Source of the DNA: Microbotryum silenes-acaulis
Taxonomy: Eukaryota; Basidiomycota; Microbotryomycetes; Microbotryales; Microbotryaceae
DNA: 23,188 bases
NCBI GenBank assembly: GCA_003665825.1
Contig: QPFY01000066.1
Span: 1-23,188 of the forward strand
Direction of reading: 5' to 3'
Below the pieces are notes generated by a model, which was not told the DNA's origin, searched no databases, and saw nothing but the letters and a program-made list of their open reading frames with translations. Below, piece by piece: positions 1 to 12,239 of the stretch. A program made the translations under genes and the position numbers. Every line of letters begins with the position of its first letter. Within the stretch, counting starts at the first letter, position 1.

Positions 1-828
1 CGTCAATACTCTATTCCCTACACACCTCAGCAAAACGGTCGTGCCGAACGTGTCAATCTCTCCATTGTCGAGGGCATCCTCGCCCTCCTTGCTGACTCCC
101 ATCTGCCGGCCACCTTTTGGGATGAAGCGGCTGCGTACTTCGTTTATTGCAAAAACAGGTGCTCACACTCAGCTTTGGCCAAACAGACTCCAGAATCCGT
201 TTGGAACGGCCAACGCACCACCACCACCGCCCTCCACCCGTTCGGCTGCGCGGCCTGGCTCACGGTCGCGCCGGACCTTCGCAGCAAGCTCGACCCCAAG
301 GCCGCGCGCGTGATCTTCACCGGTTACGACCTCGTCTCCAAGGCTTTCCGTTTCTTCGACCATTCTACCAACAAGGTTGTGATTGGCCGAAATGCCACCT
401 TCCTCGACGACGACTTCCCCGGCCTCCCAATCAACACGCCCGTCGATGCGGACAACACCGAACGCCAGTTCGTCATTCCCGCCGACACGCCCGCCCCCGC
501 CGTCAAGACGAGGACCCCACTAGTAAGGTCGGCGCACATGGACGTCTCATCCTCTCTTGATGATTCTGCCATGAGCGCCGTTGACGTGGCCCCAGGGTAC
601 ACTGGCGGATCCTTACTTAATTCTACAGATATCAGCCCCTCGCCGTCCCCGTCGCTTGTCCCGCTTTCGTCGCCCGCCACGTCCTCGGCCGGAGGACCGT
701 CCCTCGATGACTCGGACGACCCGCTTGACCTCCTCAACTCCAACACCGCGGTTCGCCTCAACCTGATGGACGTACATCGATCCGACGACGACACCCTGGT
801 GACGCCCGCACCGCCATTGCCCCGCTGA
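1..828 (+). pseudogene. Copia A pol, left copy: integrase C-terminal half and acidic linker
   Basis: The frame is open from base 1, so the gene starts outside the window. It opens with the end of the integrase core: the [12 protein letters not shown] motif carries the catalytic glutamate. The family-typical C-terminal extension follows ([23 protein letters not shown], and KAFRFFD in the GKGY-type region). A Ser/Pro/Asp-rich linker then leads toward RT. Here the frame passes the Y-C-K-N junction near 150 correctly, whereas the right copy carries an extra C at that place. The frame breaks near 808-821, where two C residues present in the right copy are missing, and stops at 828. Integrase inserts the cDNA into the genome. 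The fragment cannot work alone. Assignment to Ty1/copia integrase is firm. Confidence 0.88.
523..628 (+). other. Intron-like conserved block in copia A (left copy)
   Basis: The block begins GTAAGG and ends TACTTAATTCTACAG: donor-like, branch-site-like and acceptor-like signals spaced as in a short fungal intron. It is 106 nt with no stop in the pol frame (phase 0), and splicing would shift the frame by one base. It matches 8977-9082 of copia B with 4 mismatches and no indel. An ordinary downstream stretch of the two elements (1730-1845 here) is only about 80% identical by hand count. Intron status is inference. Confidence 0.4.
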
Positions 829-1907
829 ACAGCCCTCCGATGACGACTCCCCTGATGAGATCGATTTCCTCTCTCGCCACCACCGCGCCTTCCATCGCCA
901 CAGACGACGACGACCCCACCCTCGACGCCATCGAGCCCGTCAAGTTGATTACTAGCGATCCTCAGACCTGGCGCGAAGCAATGTCCAGCGACGAGCACGA
1001 CATCTGGGCTCAGGCTGCCGCCGCCGAGTTCACCGCCATGCGCGACGACTTCAAGGTGTTCACCATCGAGCCTCGATCCTCCGTACCGCCGGGCGCCACT
1101 ATCGTCACCTCCAAGTTCGTCTGGAAGACCAAACGCGACGCACGTGGCGAAGTCACGGGGCACAAGGCACGCCTTGTAGCGCAAGGTAACCGCCAACGCG
1201 ACGGCATCGATTTCTCGGAGACTTTCGCACCCGTCGCCCGTTTCTCCTCCATTCGCTGCCTCCTTGCCCTCGCCGCTGCCAACGGTTACCACGTTCATCA
1301 GGCCGACATCGACAAGGCTTACCTCCACGGCGAGCTCGATCACGATATCTGGATGACGACGCCACGAGGTTTCGACTTCCCGAGCGATAAGATTCTCCGC
1401 CTGCGGCGCTCAATCTACGGTCTCAAGCAGGCCGGTCGCATCTGGAATCGCCACATTGACACATCACTCAGGAGTCTCGGGTACAAGGCAACGGGCACTG
1501 ATCACTGCATTTACTCTCACATTGATGATCAGCAACGGCCCCATTATATCGCCTTGTATGTCGACGATCTCCTCATTGTCAGCCCCGGCCTCGACGAGAT
1601 CGAACGCGTCATCTCCGGCCTCGAACAGCGATACGGCGTCAAACGACTCGGCCCCGCGGAATACATCCTCGGCATCCAAATCCGCCGCCTGGACGACGGC
1701 TCCATTGCCCTATCCCAGGAACGCTACATCATGGACGTGCTCGCCCGGTTTCACTTCGACACCACGACACGCGGCGCTACGGTGCCAATGACGCCCGGCC
1801 TCTCGCTCACGGCAGTTCCGGGTCAGGGAACGGAGCGCATTCGATCGTGGTACCTACAAGCCATTGGCTCCCTCTATTCGATCAACTCTACTACGTCAGC
1901 GATGTAG
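829..1907 (+). pseudogene. Copia A pol, left copy: reverse transcriptase, 3'-truncated
   Basis: After the frame break near 810-895 the RT domain reads open to 1907. Visible motifs are [10 protein letters not shown] at the RT start, [18 protein letters not shown], the first catalytic Asp in [20 protein letters not shown], and the YVDD active site near 1559-1570. The protein follows copia B closely up to WYLQAIGSL and then turns into an antisense LTR at 1875. The last ten codons are LTR sequence and the stop at 1905-1907 lies in the LTR. The whole RNase H domain and the element's own 3' end are missing. RT would copy element RNA into cDNA; this one is a truncated relic. The right copy has the identical junction. 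Confidence 0.88.
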
Positions 1908-2202
1908 TTATAGCCAAGAGTGATCAATCTCATTTCAACATACCTATTCGATCAACTCTACTACGTCAGCGATGTAGTTATAGCCAAGAGTGATGAATAG
2001 GAATCTAACAGTAAGGGAGCCGCGCGCTCCAAGTCCTCAGCCAGCGAGCCTCGGGCTGAGCCAATGTGCCAGGCTCGCTGCGCGCGCCTAAGTCCTGGGC
2101 CGATGCGCCCGGCTCGCTCCGCGCGCCTAAGCCCTGGGCCGATGCGCCCGGCTCGCTCCGCGCGCCTAAGTCCTGACCCGAGTGGAGAGTGGATTCCTCA
2201 CA
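1875..2202 (-). repeat. Copia A LTR in antisense orientation (left copy)
   Basis: On the minus strand this runs from TGTGAGGAATCCACTCTCC to the end TGATCGAATA, the same termini as the plus-strand LTR at 14612-14842. It is longer (328 versus 231 bp), mainly because it has more 39-bp internal repeats. It differs in sequence as well, for example CATCGCTGAC against CATTGCTGAC. The flanks CCCTC and CTGGG do not form a target duplication, so this is not a simple solo-LTR insertion. More likely it is a recombination joint or the end of another, oppositely oriented element. Its U5 end is duplicated with a 70-bp period (1875 and 1945). Confidence 0.85.
2066..2179. repeat. 39-bp tandem repeats inside the antisense copia A LTR
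   Basis: Three near-identical 39-bp units begin at 2066, 2105 and 2144, each containing GCGCGCCTAAG and CTGGGCCGAT; the third is cut after about 36 bp. A more degenerate unit precedes them. The 5' LTR at 14612 has fewer than two units, so repeat number varies between LTR copies of this family. Confidence 0.8.
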
Positions 2203-2363
2203 CTGGGCGCATCGAACCCTCGACCACCGAGTGCGCGCCCACGCGCCTCACGCCTACGCCATCACGCCGACGATGCTTGAAACAAGGCAAGCATCCGGTC
2301 AAGTCAACTCTACCCGCAATATAGCCTTGGGGGCTTCCTTCGAGTATTGCTGTCATCCTGACA
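2203..2363 (-). repeat. Remnant of the gypsy 3' LTR (left copy)
   Basis: On the minus strand an LTR-like start, TGTCAGGATGACAGC, follows the G-rich polypurine tract and lies 20 bp after the gypsy pol stop, exactly where a 3' LTR should begin. About 161 bp remain before the sequence runs into the antisense copia A LTR at 2202. The first 37 bp of this LTR recur on the plus strand at 14575-14611. The far end and the gypsy 5' LTR were not found in the window. Confidence 0.7.
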
Positions 2364-2375
2364 CTGTCCCCCCAG
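2364..2375 (-). promoter_or_regulatory. Gypsy polypurine tract
   Basis: The minus strand reads CTGGGGGGACAG directly before the LTR start TGTCAGG, ten bases after the pol stop codon. This is the usual position of the RNase-H-resistant primer for plus-strand DNA synthesis. The right copy has one additional G. Confidence 0.6.
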
Positions 2376-2383
2376 AAGGAAGT

Positions 2384-2809
2384 CTACCGTGCGACGAGGC
2401 GGCGGTTCGAGCGATCGAGGCGCGCAAAGTAGGCGTCGAGGACGGACGGATGGTCCAGGCGAAGGGACTGCTCCGACATCCAAGTATCGTCGGTGTCGTT
2501 ACGGCCTACCCATCGAACCAAGAACGAACGAGCGCCCCGAGCGTTCCGCCGATCGCGAACAATCCGTTCCGGAATCGCAGAGTTGTCGGCCGCGTCGGCT
2601 ACATCTTCGACAAAAAGAACTGCGGGGTCACGCCCAGGGAACCTTTCAGCATCATTCTCAATGTAAGGCCGAAGGAGTCGAGCATGGAAGCGATTGTGCA
2701 CTCGCGACATCGCTGGAGGGAGCTCGAGGTCGTAGCTGGATGTTGCCGGAATTGCCGCTCGAATACAGAAAGGGCCGATGTAGCGCGGCAACAACTTCGA
2801 CTTCATCCT
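2384..2809 (-). pseudogene. Gypsy integrase C-terminus with chromodomain (left copy)
   Basis: This is the end of pol on the minus strand, stopping at 2384-2386, 20 bp before the 3' LTR. The N-terminal part matches the integrase C-terminal region of chromoviruses (KLLPRYIGPF, then YDLELPPAM and the VHNRFHARLLRPY pattern). The last 55-60 residues look like a chromodomain: PERIVRDRR, SFLVRWVGRN, then DTWMSEQSL, matching the hydrophobic-x-W-x-G...TW spacing of the family. Chromodomains in this group steer integration toward modified histones. In this copy the segment is out of frame with the upstream integrase because the CATCCCTT run of the right copy is CATCCTT here, near 2807. The family call is strong; the exact histone target cannot be read. 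Confidence 0.82.
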
Positions 2810-3605
2810 TCAGGAACTGCCAGATTCTTTGTCGAAAGGTAGACGTAACTGCCGGTCCGAAAGGCGGGGTCATCCGGGCGTCGACGCTTGTTGGCCTGAT
2901 ATGACTGGTCGAGGCGTGCTCCAATGATCGCATCCGTCACATCGAGGTTCCGTAATTGTCGGATCCGAGCAAACGCTTCCGCACGAGGGACATCCGAAAC
3001 AGGCCAGGAATCGGTGGGCCATTGTCGAGGAAGGTAGCCGTAGGTCGCCTCAAAAGCCGACAGAGACGTGGACACAGCAACAGAAGAGTTAAGAGCGAAC
3101 TCAGCTTCAACTAGACGAGATGCCCAAGCCTCGTGATTTGACGACACCATGATGCGCAGGGTTTGGGTGACCATCTTGATTCGGTTCTCGCTCAATCCGT
3201 CCGTCTCAGGGTGTGCCGCGGTTGACATTCGCAAGACGGCGCCAACCTTTGCCTGCAATGCCCGCCAAAACTGCGAGGTGAACTTGGGATCGCGGTCGGA
3301 AACGATGGCGGAAGGCGTCCCATGCAGTCGAAAGATAGTGGCGTAGTACTTGTCGGCAACGAGCTCAGAGTCGGCGTCGGCTGGGAGGGGAATTAGGTGG
3401 ACCATTTTTCCCCAAGTGTCAGTGACCACCATGATTTGAGCGACCATCATTCCTTCGCACTCGACCGGAGGCAGTCCTGTCATGAAGTCGATCGCCACTT
3501 GTTCCCAAGGACCCGAAGGGATCGGCATCGGATGCAGTCGGCCATAGGGGACTTGAGTGGATGCCTTGCCTCGGGCACAGTCTTCGCATGAACGGCAGAA
3601 CTCGC
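2810..3605 (-). pseudogene. Gypsy integrase catalytic core (left copy)
   Basis: The frame is open on the minus strand from the lost-base site near 3605 to the one near 2809. The zinc-finger end C-R-S-C-E-D-C is at the top. The DDE triad follows: Asp in VAIDFMTGLPP near 3485, Asp in VSDRDPKFTSQFW near 3295, and Glu in HPETDGLSENR near 3190. The right copy reads SSENR, one substitution away. EAEFALNSSV and FEATYGYLPRQW are the usual post-core motifs. Integrase acts in the nucleus, joining cDNA ends to chromosomal DNA. The upstream RT frame is lost by a missing G in CTCGCGCAA (CTCGGCGCAA in the right copy). Both lesions are single-base, so sequencing error is a real alternative to decay. Confidence 0.85.
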
Positions 3606-4136
3606 GCAATCGGCAGACATGGACGACCACCAGTACAAAGGACGTATGGCGGCCAAGGTGATGCGATGTCCAGCGTGCCCGACGCTCTGATGAATCTCCG
3701 AAAGCACAAGCTCGCGCAGCGAAGGGACCTTGTCGGAGTTGACGACGCCGGTAGCAAGACCACGAGGCACAAACAGGGAAAGAGACTCATCTGGATGTAC
3801 ACGCAAGATCCTCCCTTCCTCGGTCACCCGAAACATAGGCCATGATATCGGGTCGGTAATGATGACCTGGGCTTGCGAATCGTTGGCGTATGCTCGGATG
3901 ATGGTGTCGAGGAAGGGTTGGGGCAGTGGATCAGGCGGCCGATGGACTACAGGGGCTTCATTGACCTCATCGGTGGCGACTCCCAACAAATCGAGTTCGT
4001 CGGCGTCGGCATCGACCGGAATGGGCGGGTCGTTGGCGGGGGCCGCAGCGATAGCGTGAACTCGATTGACAGCGATGGGAGGGGAGAGGGGGCCGGTAGA
4101 CAAGTCGACAGCGTCCATTATGTTCTCGGCGAGGTG

Positions 4137-4520
4137 ATGGGAACCGGGAGAGCCTGCATTGTAACCGTGTCCCCAGGGCCCGAAGGCACAATCAACAGCC
4201 GGCAACCGATCGTGCGAAGGTGAGGTGTAAGGACGTTCCTCGAGGAGGCTCTCACCGGGCGTAGTGAACTCGTGGCATTCTTCCTTCAAGAACAAATTCC
4301 CTAATTCCTGTCCATTCACGTCCTCGTCTTGCGATTCCTCCTTGAACGCGTAGTATCCGGGAGAACCTGCCTCACCATCCTGGCCTTGGGGCCCGAGGGC
4401 AAAATCAACAGGAGGCAACCGATCGGGAGATGGTGAGGTGGGAGGACGTTCCTCGGGGAGGCTCTCACCGGGTGTAGTGAATTCGTGGCGTTCTCCATCA
4501 AAGAACATGTCCTCCAACTC
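4137..4520 (-). repeat. Internal duplication in the gypsy RNase H-integrase linker (left copy)
   Basis: Two direct repeats with a 213-bp (71-codon) period start at 4520 and 4307 on the minus strand. About 57 residues of each are alike: both contain HEFTTPGESL, a following EERP, then TSPS, DRLP, VD, A-GP and GSPG. The copies differ at many positions, so the duplication is not recent, and both stayed in frame. The same pair is present at 20968-21351. Confidence 0.85.
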
Positions 4521-6145
4521 ATTCTCCTTGACCTGATCCTCGTGTGAACCCTCCTTGACCTCCCACAGACGCGACAACGAATCGGCTAAGGAATTGTTTT
4601 TGCCCGCGATGAATTCGAATTCGAAGTCGAAACGGCTGAGTTCGAGACACATGCGGATGTGCCGAGGCGTCTGGCGCAGTTTTTGGGTTTTTATCGTGCG
4701 AAGGGCCTGATGGTCGGTGACGATGACAAAGGGATAACCGATCAAGTGCTGCTCGAACGCCCGACACGCCGAGACGACAGCCAAGAACTCTTTATCAGTG
4801 ACATGATAGTTGAGCTGAGCGCCGTTGAACTTAGCGGAAAAGAATCGCGTAGGAACGGCCTGCGAACGGGTGGGACCGGACGCCAGACAAGCGCCAATGC
4901 CAACCCGACTGGCATCCGTGAACAGGTACATCTTGTGCTCGCCTGAGGTGACCTTGGCGCCATCGATCGGTCGTAGGGTGGCGGGCACCAGGGACTTGAC
5001 GGTATCGAAAGCCTGCTGTTCTCGCTCGTTCCAACGCCACGACGTCGATTGCGCCAACAACGCGGTGATTGGCTCCAAGATCGTCGAGAGGTGCGATAGG
5101 TGATCTCGCATCCAATTGACGGTGCCGAGGAAACGCTGGATGTCGCACTTGTTGCAAGGGATCGGCCACTGACGGATACGCGCCCACTTGGCGGGGTCGA
5201 CTTCGATGCCGTCGTCGGAGATGATGGTGCCCAAGGAATCCAACGACTTTGAGAACCACTCGGATTTCTTGGATCCTAAGTAGAACCGGTAGTGTCTCAA
5301 GGTCATCAGCAGGATCTCGATGTGTCTCAAGTGCGCGCGACGGGTATCGGAATGGACGTGAACATCGTCGAAAAAGATCTTGGCGAACGAGAGACACGGT
5401 TGGAACATCGCCGAGGTCAAGAGGTTAAGGGTATTGGGCGCATTGGTGTCACCAAACTGCATGACCCGCGACATGTACGTGCCTGTCACCGTTGCGAAGC
5501 CGGTGCGATCGACGTGCTCCGGTATGACCCGAACCTGCTCAAATGCCGCGGCCACGTCGAATTTGGACCGATAGCGCGATCGAGCCACCTCGTATCGAAC
5601 ATTGGTCATGTCCGGGATGGGCGAAAAACGCTTGGCGGTGTTGCTGTTGCGCGCGCGGAGGTCGATCACGAAACGAGCCGTCTGGGAGTTCTTCTTCGGA
5701 ATTGCAAAGACCGGAGCCGCAGAATCGATCGGACCCGAAACCCAAAATCGACCACGAGTGTACTTAGCTGAGTGTTCCGCCCACTGGCTCCGATATTTGT
5801 CGGCAAGGGGGTACACCCGGGGCTTGACCTTTTCGGTGGGATCGATCAACGGGATCTCGTGGTTAACTGGCCGGTACGGTGGGAGTCGATCCATCGGTAG
5901 CGAATCTACGAACACATCAGAAAATTTATCGAGTAAGGCAGCCAATCGTGTTCGTGCTTCGGACTCAGACAAATCCTCGAGGGCCGGATCGTCAACGACG
6001 TCGAGCATCGGGTTGTGCGGCTCGAGACCAATGATCTCGTCGTCGGGGAGCAACCCAGGGTGATTGCAGCCAAGGGCAGAACCGGATAAGATAGGTGCTA
6101 CGGTGACGGCTCGATCCCATTCGTGCATACCCTGGGCGACGGGTT

Positions 6146-6150
6146 GCGAA
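6146..6150 (+). other. Target-site duplication, left side of copia B
   Basis: GCGAA directly precedes the 5' LTR start TGTGGAGAG, and the same five bases directly follow the 3' LTR at 11442-11446. Five bp is the normal duplication size for this class. The pair defines the integration event inside gypsy pro-pol. Confidence 0.93.
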
Positions 6151-6544
6151 TGTGGAGAGTCCACTCTCAGCTCGACAGGGGCGCCTCGGTCGTTGCGCGC
6201 GCGCGCTAGCCCGCCCCCTTGCGGTGGCGACTTGGGCGCGCCGGCGCCGGCAGATTCGCGCGCGCGCCCGCTAGGCCGCCCCCTTGCGGTGGGGACTTAG
6301 ACGCGCACGACTGCCTCAGCCCGCCGGCGATTTCGCCCGCGGCTGACTTAGGGACGTTCATTGCCACGCGCCTGGGCCTATCCCAGCGCGGCCCCTCTTT
6401 CTGTTTCTTAGCTTCCTTCTCATCACTTCTGTTCGACGCTCAACTTCTCCTGACAGTAGTGGTGATCGTCTCATAGGTACGCTGAAATAGATCACTTCTG
6501 TTCGACGCTCAACTTCTCCTGACAGTAGTGGTGATCGTCTCATA
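6151..6544 (+). repeat. Copia B 5' LTR
   Basis: Runs from TGTGGAGAGTCCACTCTC to GATCGTCTCATA. It contains a 65-bp imperfect tandem duplication (from 6205 and 6270; shared CCGCCCCCTTGCGGTGG then GACTT). The last 54 bases are also duplicated with a 69-bp period (6422-6475 and 6491-6544), separated by GGTACGCTGAAATAG. The LTR should carry the promoter and polyadenylation signals. I cannot place a TATA box or the R region confidently. Confidence 0.93.
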
Positions 6545-6545
6545 G
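6477..6545 (+). other. Intron-like segment at the copia B LTR end
   Basis: The segment starts GTACGC, has CTGAC (branch-site consensus) at 6519-6523 and ends ATAG at 6545, 69 nt in all with 23 nt from branch A to the end. Removing it would delete one copy of the duplicated U5 and rebuild exactly the same U5/primer-binding-site joint. The copia A LTR has the same three signals at 14773-14843. Whether it is spliced is unknown. Confidence 0.3.
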
Positions 6546-6557
6546 GTTATTAGCCCA
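6545..6557 (+). promoter_or_regulatory. Copia B primer-binding site, initiator-tRNA anticodon-arm type
   Basis: GGTTATTAGCCCA follows the 5' LTR directly. It resembles the primer-binding sites of Drosophila copia (GGTTATGGGCCC type) and yeast Ty5, which pair with the anticodon arm of initiator tRNA-Met rather than the tRNA 3' end. Against a fungal-type sequence (GGTTATGAGCCC) one base differs. Priming would start from a cleaved half-tRNA. This is inferred from position and similarity. Confidence 0.65.
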
Positions 6558-6573
6558 TCGACCTACCGCTGGC

Positions 6574-11441
<4,868 letters not shown>

Positions 11442-11446
11442 GCGAA
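11442..11446 (+). other. Target-site duplication, right side of copia B
   Basis: GCGAA, matching 6146-6150. Keeping only one copy and joining 11447 to 6150 on the minus strand restores a continuous gypsy protease-RT frame (GPS then QPVAQGM). Confidence 0.93.
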
Positions 11447-11981
11447 GGCCCGGGGCGCGCGACGGTGAAGGCGCCCCAACCCACGAGCATGCCTGTGTCC
11501 TTAAGAAACGGCAGCCCCAAGATGGCGTCGTACGCAGTTACACGGCAAACGAAGAACGGTCGCAAACCGAGGTCGAGGGCGCCGGACAAAAAGAAGGCGG
11601 TGGCAAACACGGCACATCGGTCGGACTTATCGTGGGTGCCGAGGCGCAAGTGCAGCGGCGCGGTCAAGCGAGCCGTCGCGAAGCTCGTGTCGGCCCGCAC
11701 CACCTCCTGGTCCACCAAGTCCACCTCGGACCCAGAATCGATCAAACATCGCAAGACCCTTCCGGAAGGCAGCGTCCACGCGATGACGTTGCGGGCGCGC
11801 GCAATGGCTGGCTCGACAGGTCGGTCGGGTTCGTCGATGTCGCTCAGGGACGCAGCGGACGCCAGAGAGACACACCCGACGGTACAGGAATCTGGAGAGA
11901 GCTCACCGAAGCAGTCCTTTCCGCCTTGCGAGACGACACCACTTCCGGCCCCCAATAACGACACAAGCGCGACGCGGCATC
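11447..11981 (-). pseudogene. Gypsy protease (retropepsin), cut by copia B
   Basis: Minus-strand frame open from just below a stop near 11984 to the copia B insertion. The active site is LIDSGSEVDLVD (Asp-Ser-Gly). The second conserved retropepsin motif is ILGLPFLKDTG, followed by a few hydrophobic residues. The 20 or so residues before IDSGS (ARNVIAWTLPSGRVLRC) form the usual entry strand. The reading continues in frame into RT at 6150 if copia B is removed, so protease and RT were one polyprotein. Upstream the frame probably joins the 11950-12239 frame through an indel in a GGGGG run near 11948. It would process the Gag and Pol polyproteins in the particle. Interrupted by insertion, so non-functional here. 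Confidence 0.85.
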
Positions 11982-12239
11982 AGCGTAAGACAAGACATCT
12001 TCCACTGCGTCAAACGCGATGTCAGCCCAGCTATCGTCGAGACGATGTCGATCTGCATCATTTGCCGGCACGGTTGGAGGCGAGCTACTTGATGAAGTCT
12101 GAACTTCAAAAGAAGAAAAGGCGACGTCTTTCGCTCGTCCAACTAGGTCTGCGGGTGGGCAAGATCGGTGCGTCACTAAGGCGGATGAGGAACTCGACGG
12201 TCGAGTCAAATCAGGCTCAAGGAGAAGGGGGAATCTCAC
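11950..12239 (-). pseudogene. Gypsy segment between gag and protease, no recognised domain
   Basis: A minus-strand reading frame from the gag stop at 12236-12238 to about 11950. It is rich in Ser and acidic residues (a run of five Ser twice, then DDSWADIAFDAVEDVL). No known domain is recognisable. Position suggests the start of the pro-pol frame, displaced from gag and again from the protease by one base each. That could reflect a programmed frameshift at the gag end, short indels in C4 and G5 runs, or splicing: CAGGTGAGA at the gag stop looks like a donor. The amino-acid pattern downstream flows plausibly into the protease frame. The call rests on context only. Confidence 0.4.

Larger units (their letters stand above)
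3606..6150 (-). pseudogene. Gypsy pol, left copy: RT, RNase H and acidic linker up to the integrase zinc finger
   Basis: One long minus-strand frame. RT shows YPLADKYRSQW, PVFAIPKKN, FVIDLRARN, the Asp of SKFDVAAAFEQV, and FFDD as the active-site box (5364-5375; the usual first residue is Tyr). RNase H shows LFTDAS (near 4905-4931), NYHVTDKEFLAVV, VTDHQAL and NNSLADSLSRLW. A linker of about 250 residues follows (roughly 4570-3790), acidic and Pro-rich, with an internal duplication and an ADELDLLG motif near 3980-4010. The integrase zinc finger begins EIHQSVGHAGH. The frame is continuous with the protease at 11447 once copia B and one copy of GCGAA are removed. It breaks at 3605. RT and RNase H make the double-stranded cDNA. 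Confidence 0.88.
1..6357. repeat. Left copy of the 16.83-kb repeating unit (matches 16835-23188)
   Basis: Every feature from base 1 to 6357 recurs in the same order and orientation at 16835-23188. The offset drifts only from 16834 to 16831 because of small indels. Reading the copies side by side I find about six substitutions, roughly ten 1-bp indels (many in short C, G, A or T runs) and one 8-bp deletion, so they are well above 99% identical. The match runs from the first base of the window to the last. That is what a tandem array, a circular molecule or a contig with redundant ends would give. Confidence 0.95.

Noticed and set aside
324..1343. Long antisense open frame over copia A (and its copy on the right)
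   Set aside because: Mirror of the GC-rich coding strand; no domain, and it crosses a known frame break in the sense gene.
1875..2202. Simple solo LTR insertion
   Set aside because: The flanking 5-mers (CCCTC and CTGGG) do not match, and the element beyond it does not resume as copia A pol.
2205..2290. tRNA-like stretch on the minus strand (TGGCGTAGG A-box-like and GGTTCGAT B-box-like motifs)
   Set aside because: The T-arm does not pair properly, the acceptor strand would run into the copia A LTR, and the second copy shows the same failure. Probably chance or a distant tRNA-derived part of the gypsy LTR; not a tRNA gene.
2274..2293. Hairpin TGCTTG...CAAGCA as a terminator
   Set aside because: Six-bp stem in a eukaryotic LTR remnant without further context; not meaningful evidence of termination.
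5364..5375. FFDD as a disabled RT active site
   Set aside because: Both Asp residues are kept, and Phe for Tyr at the first position is seen in functional relatives of this class, so it is not evidence of inactivation.
5292..5771. Plus-strand frames antisense to gypsy RT
   Set aside because: Shadow of the real minus-strand gene, with no motif or conserved start.
6195..6215. GC microsatellite as a separate feature
   Set aside because: Short CG run that is part of the LTR in every copy; no independent role visible.
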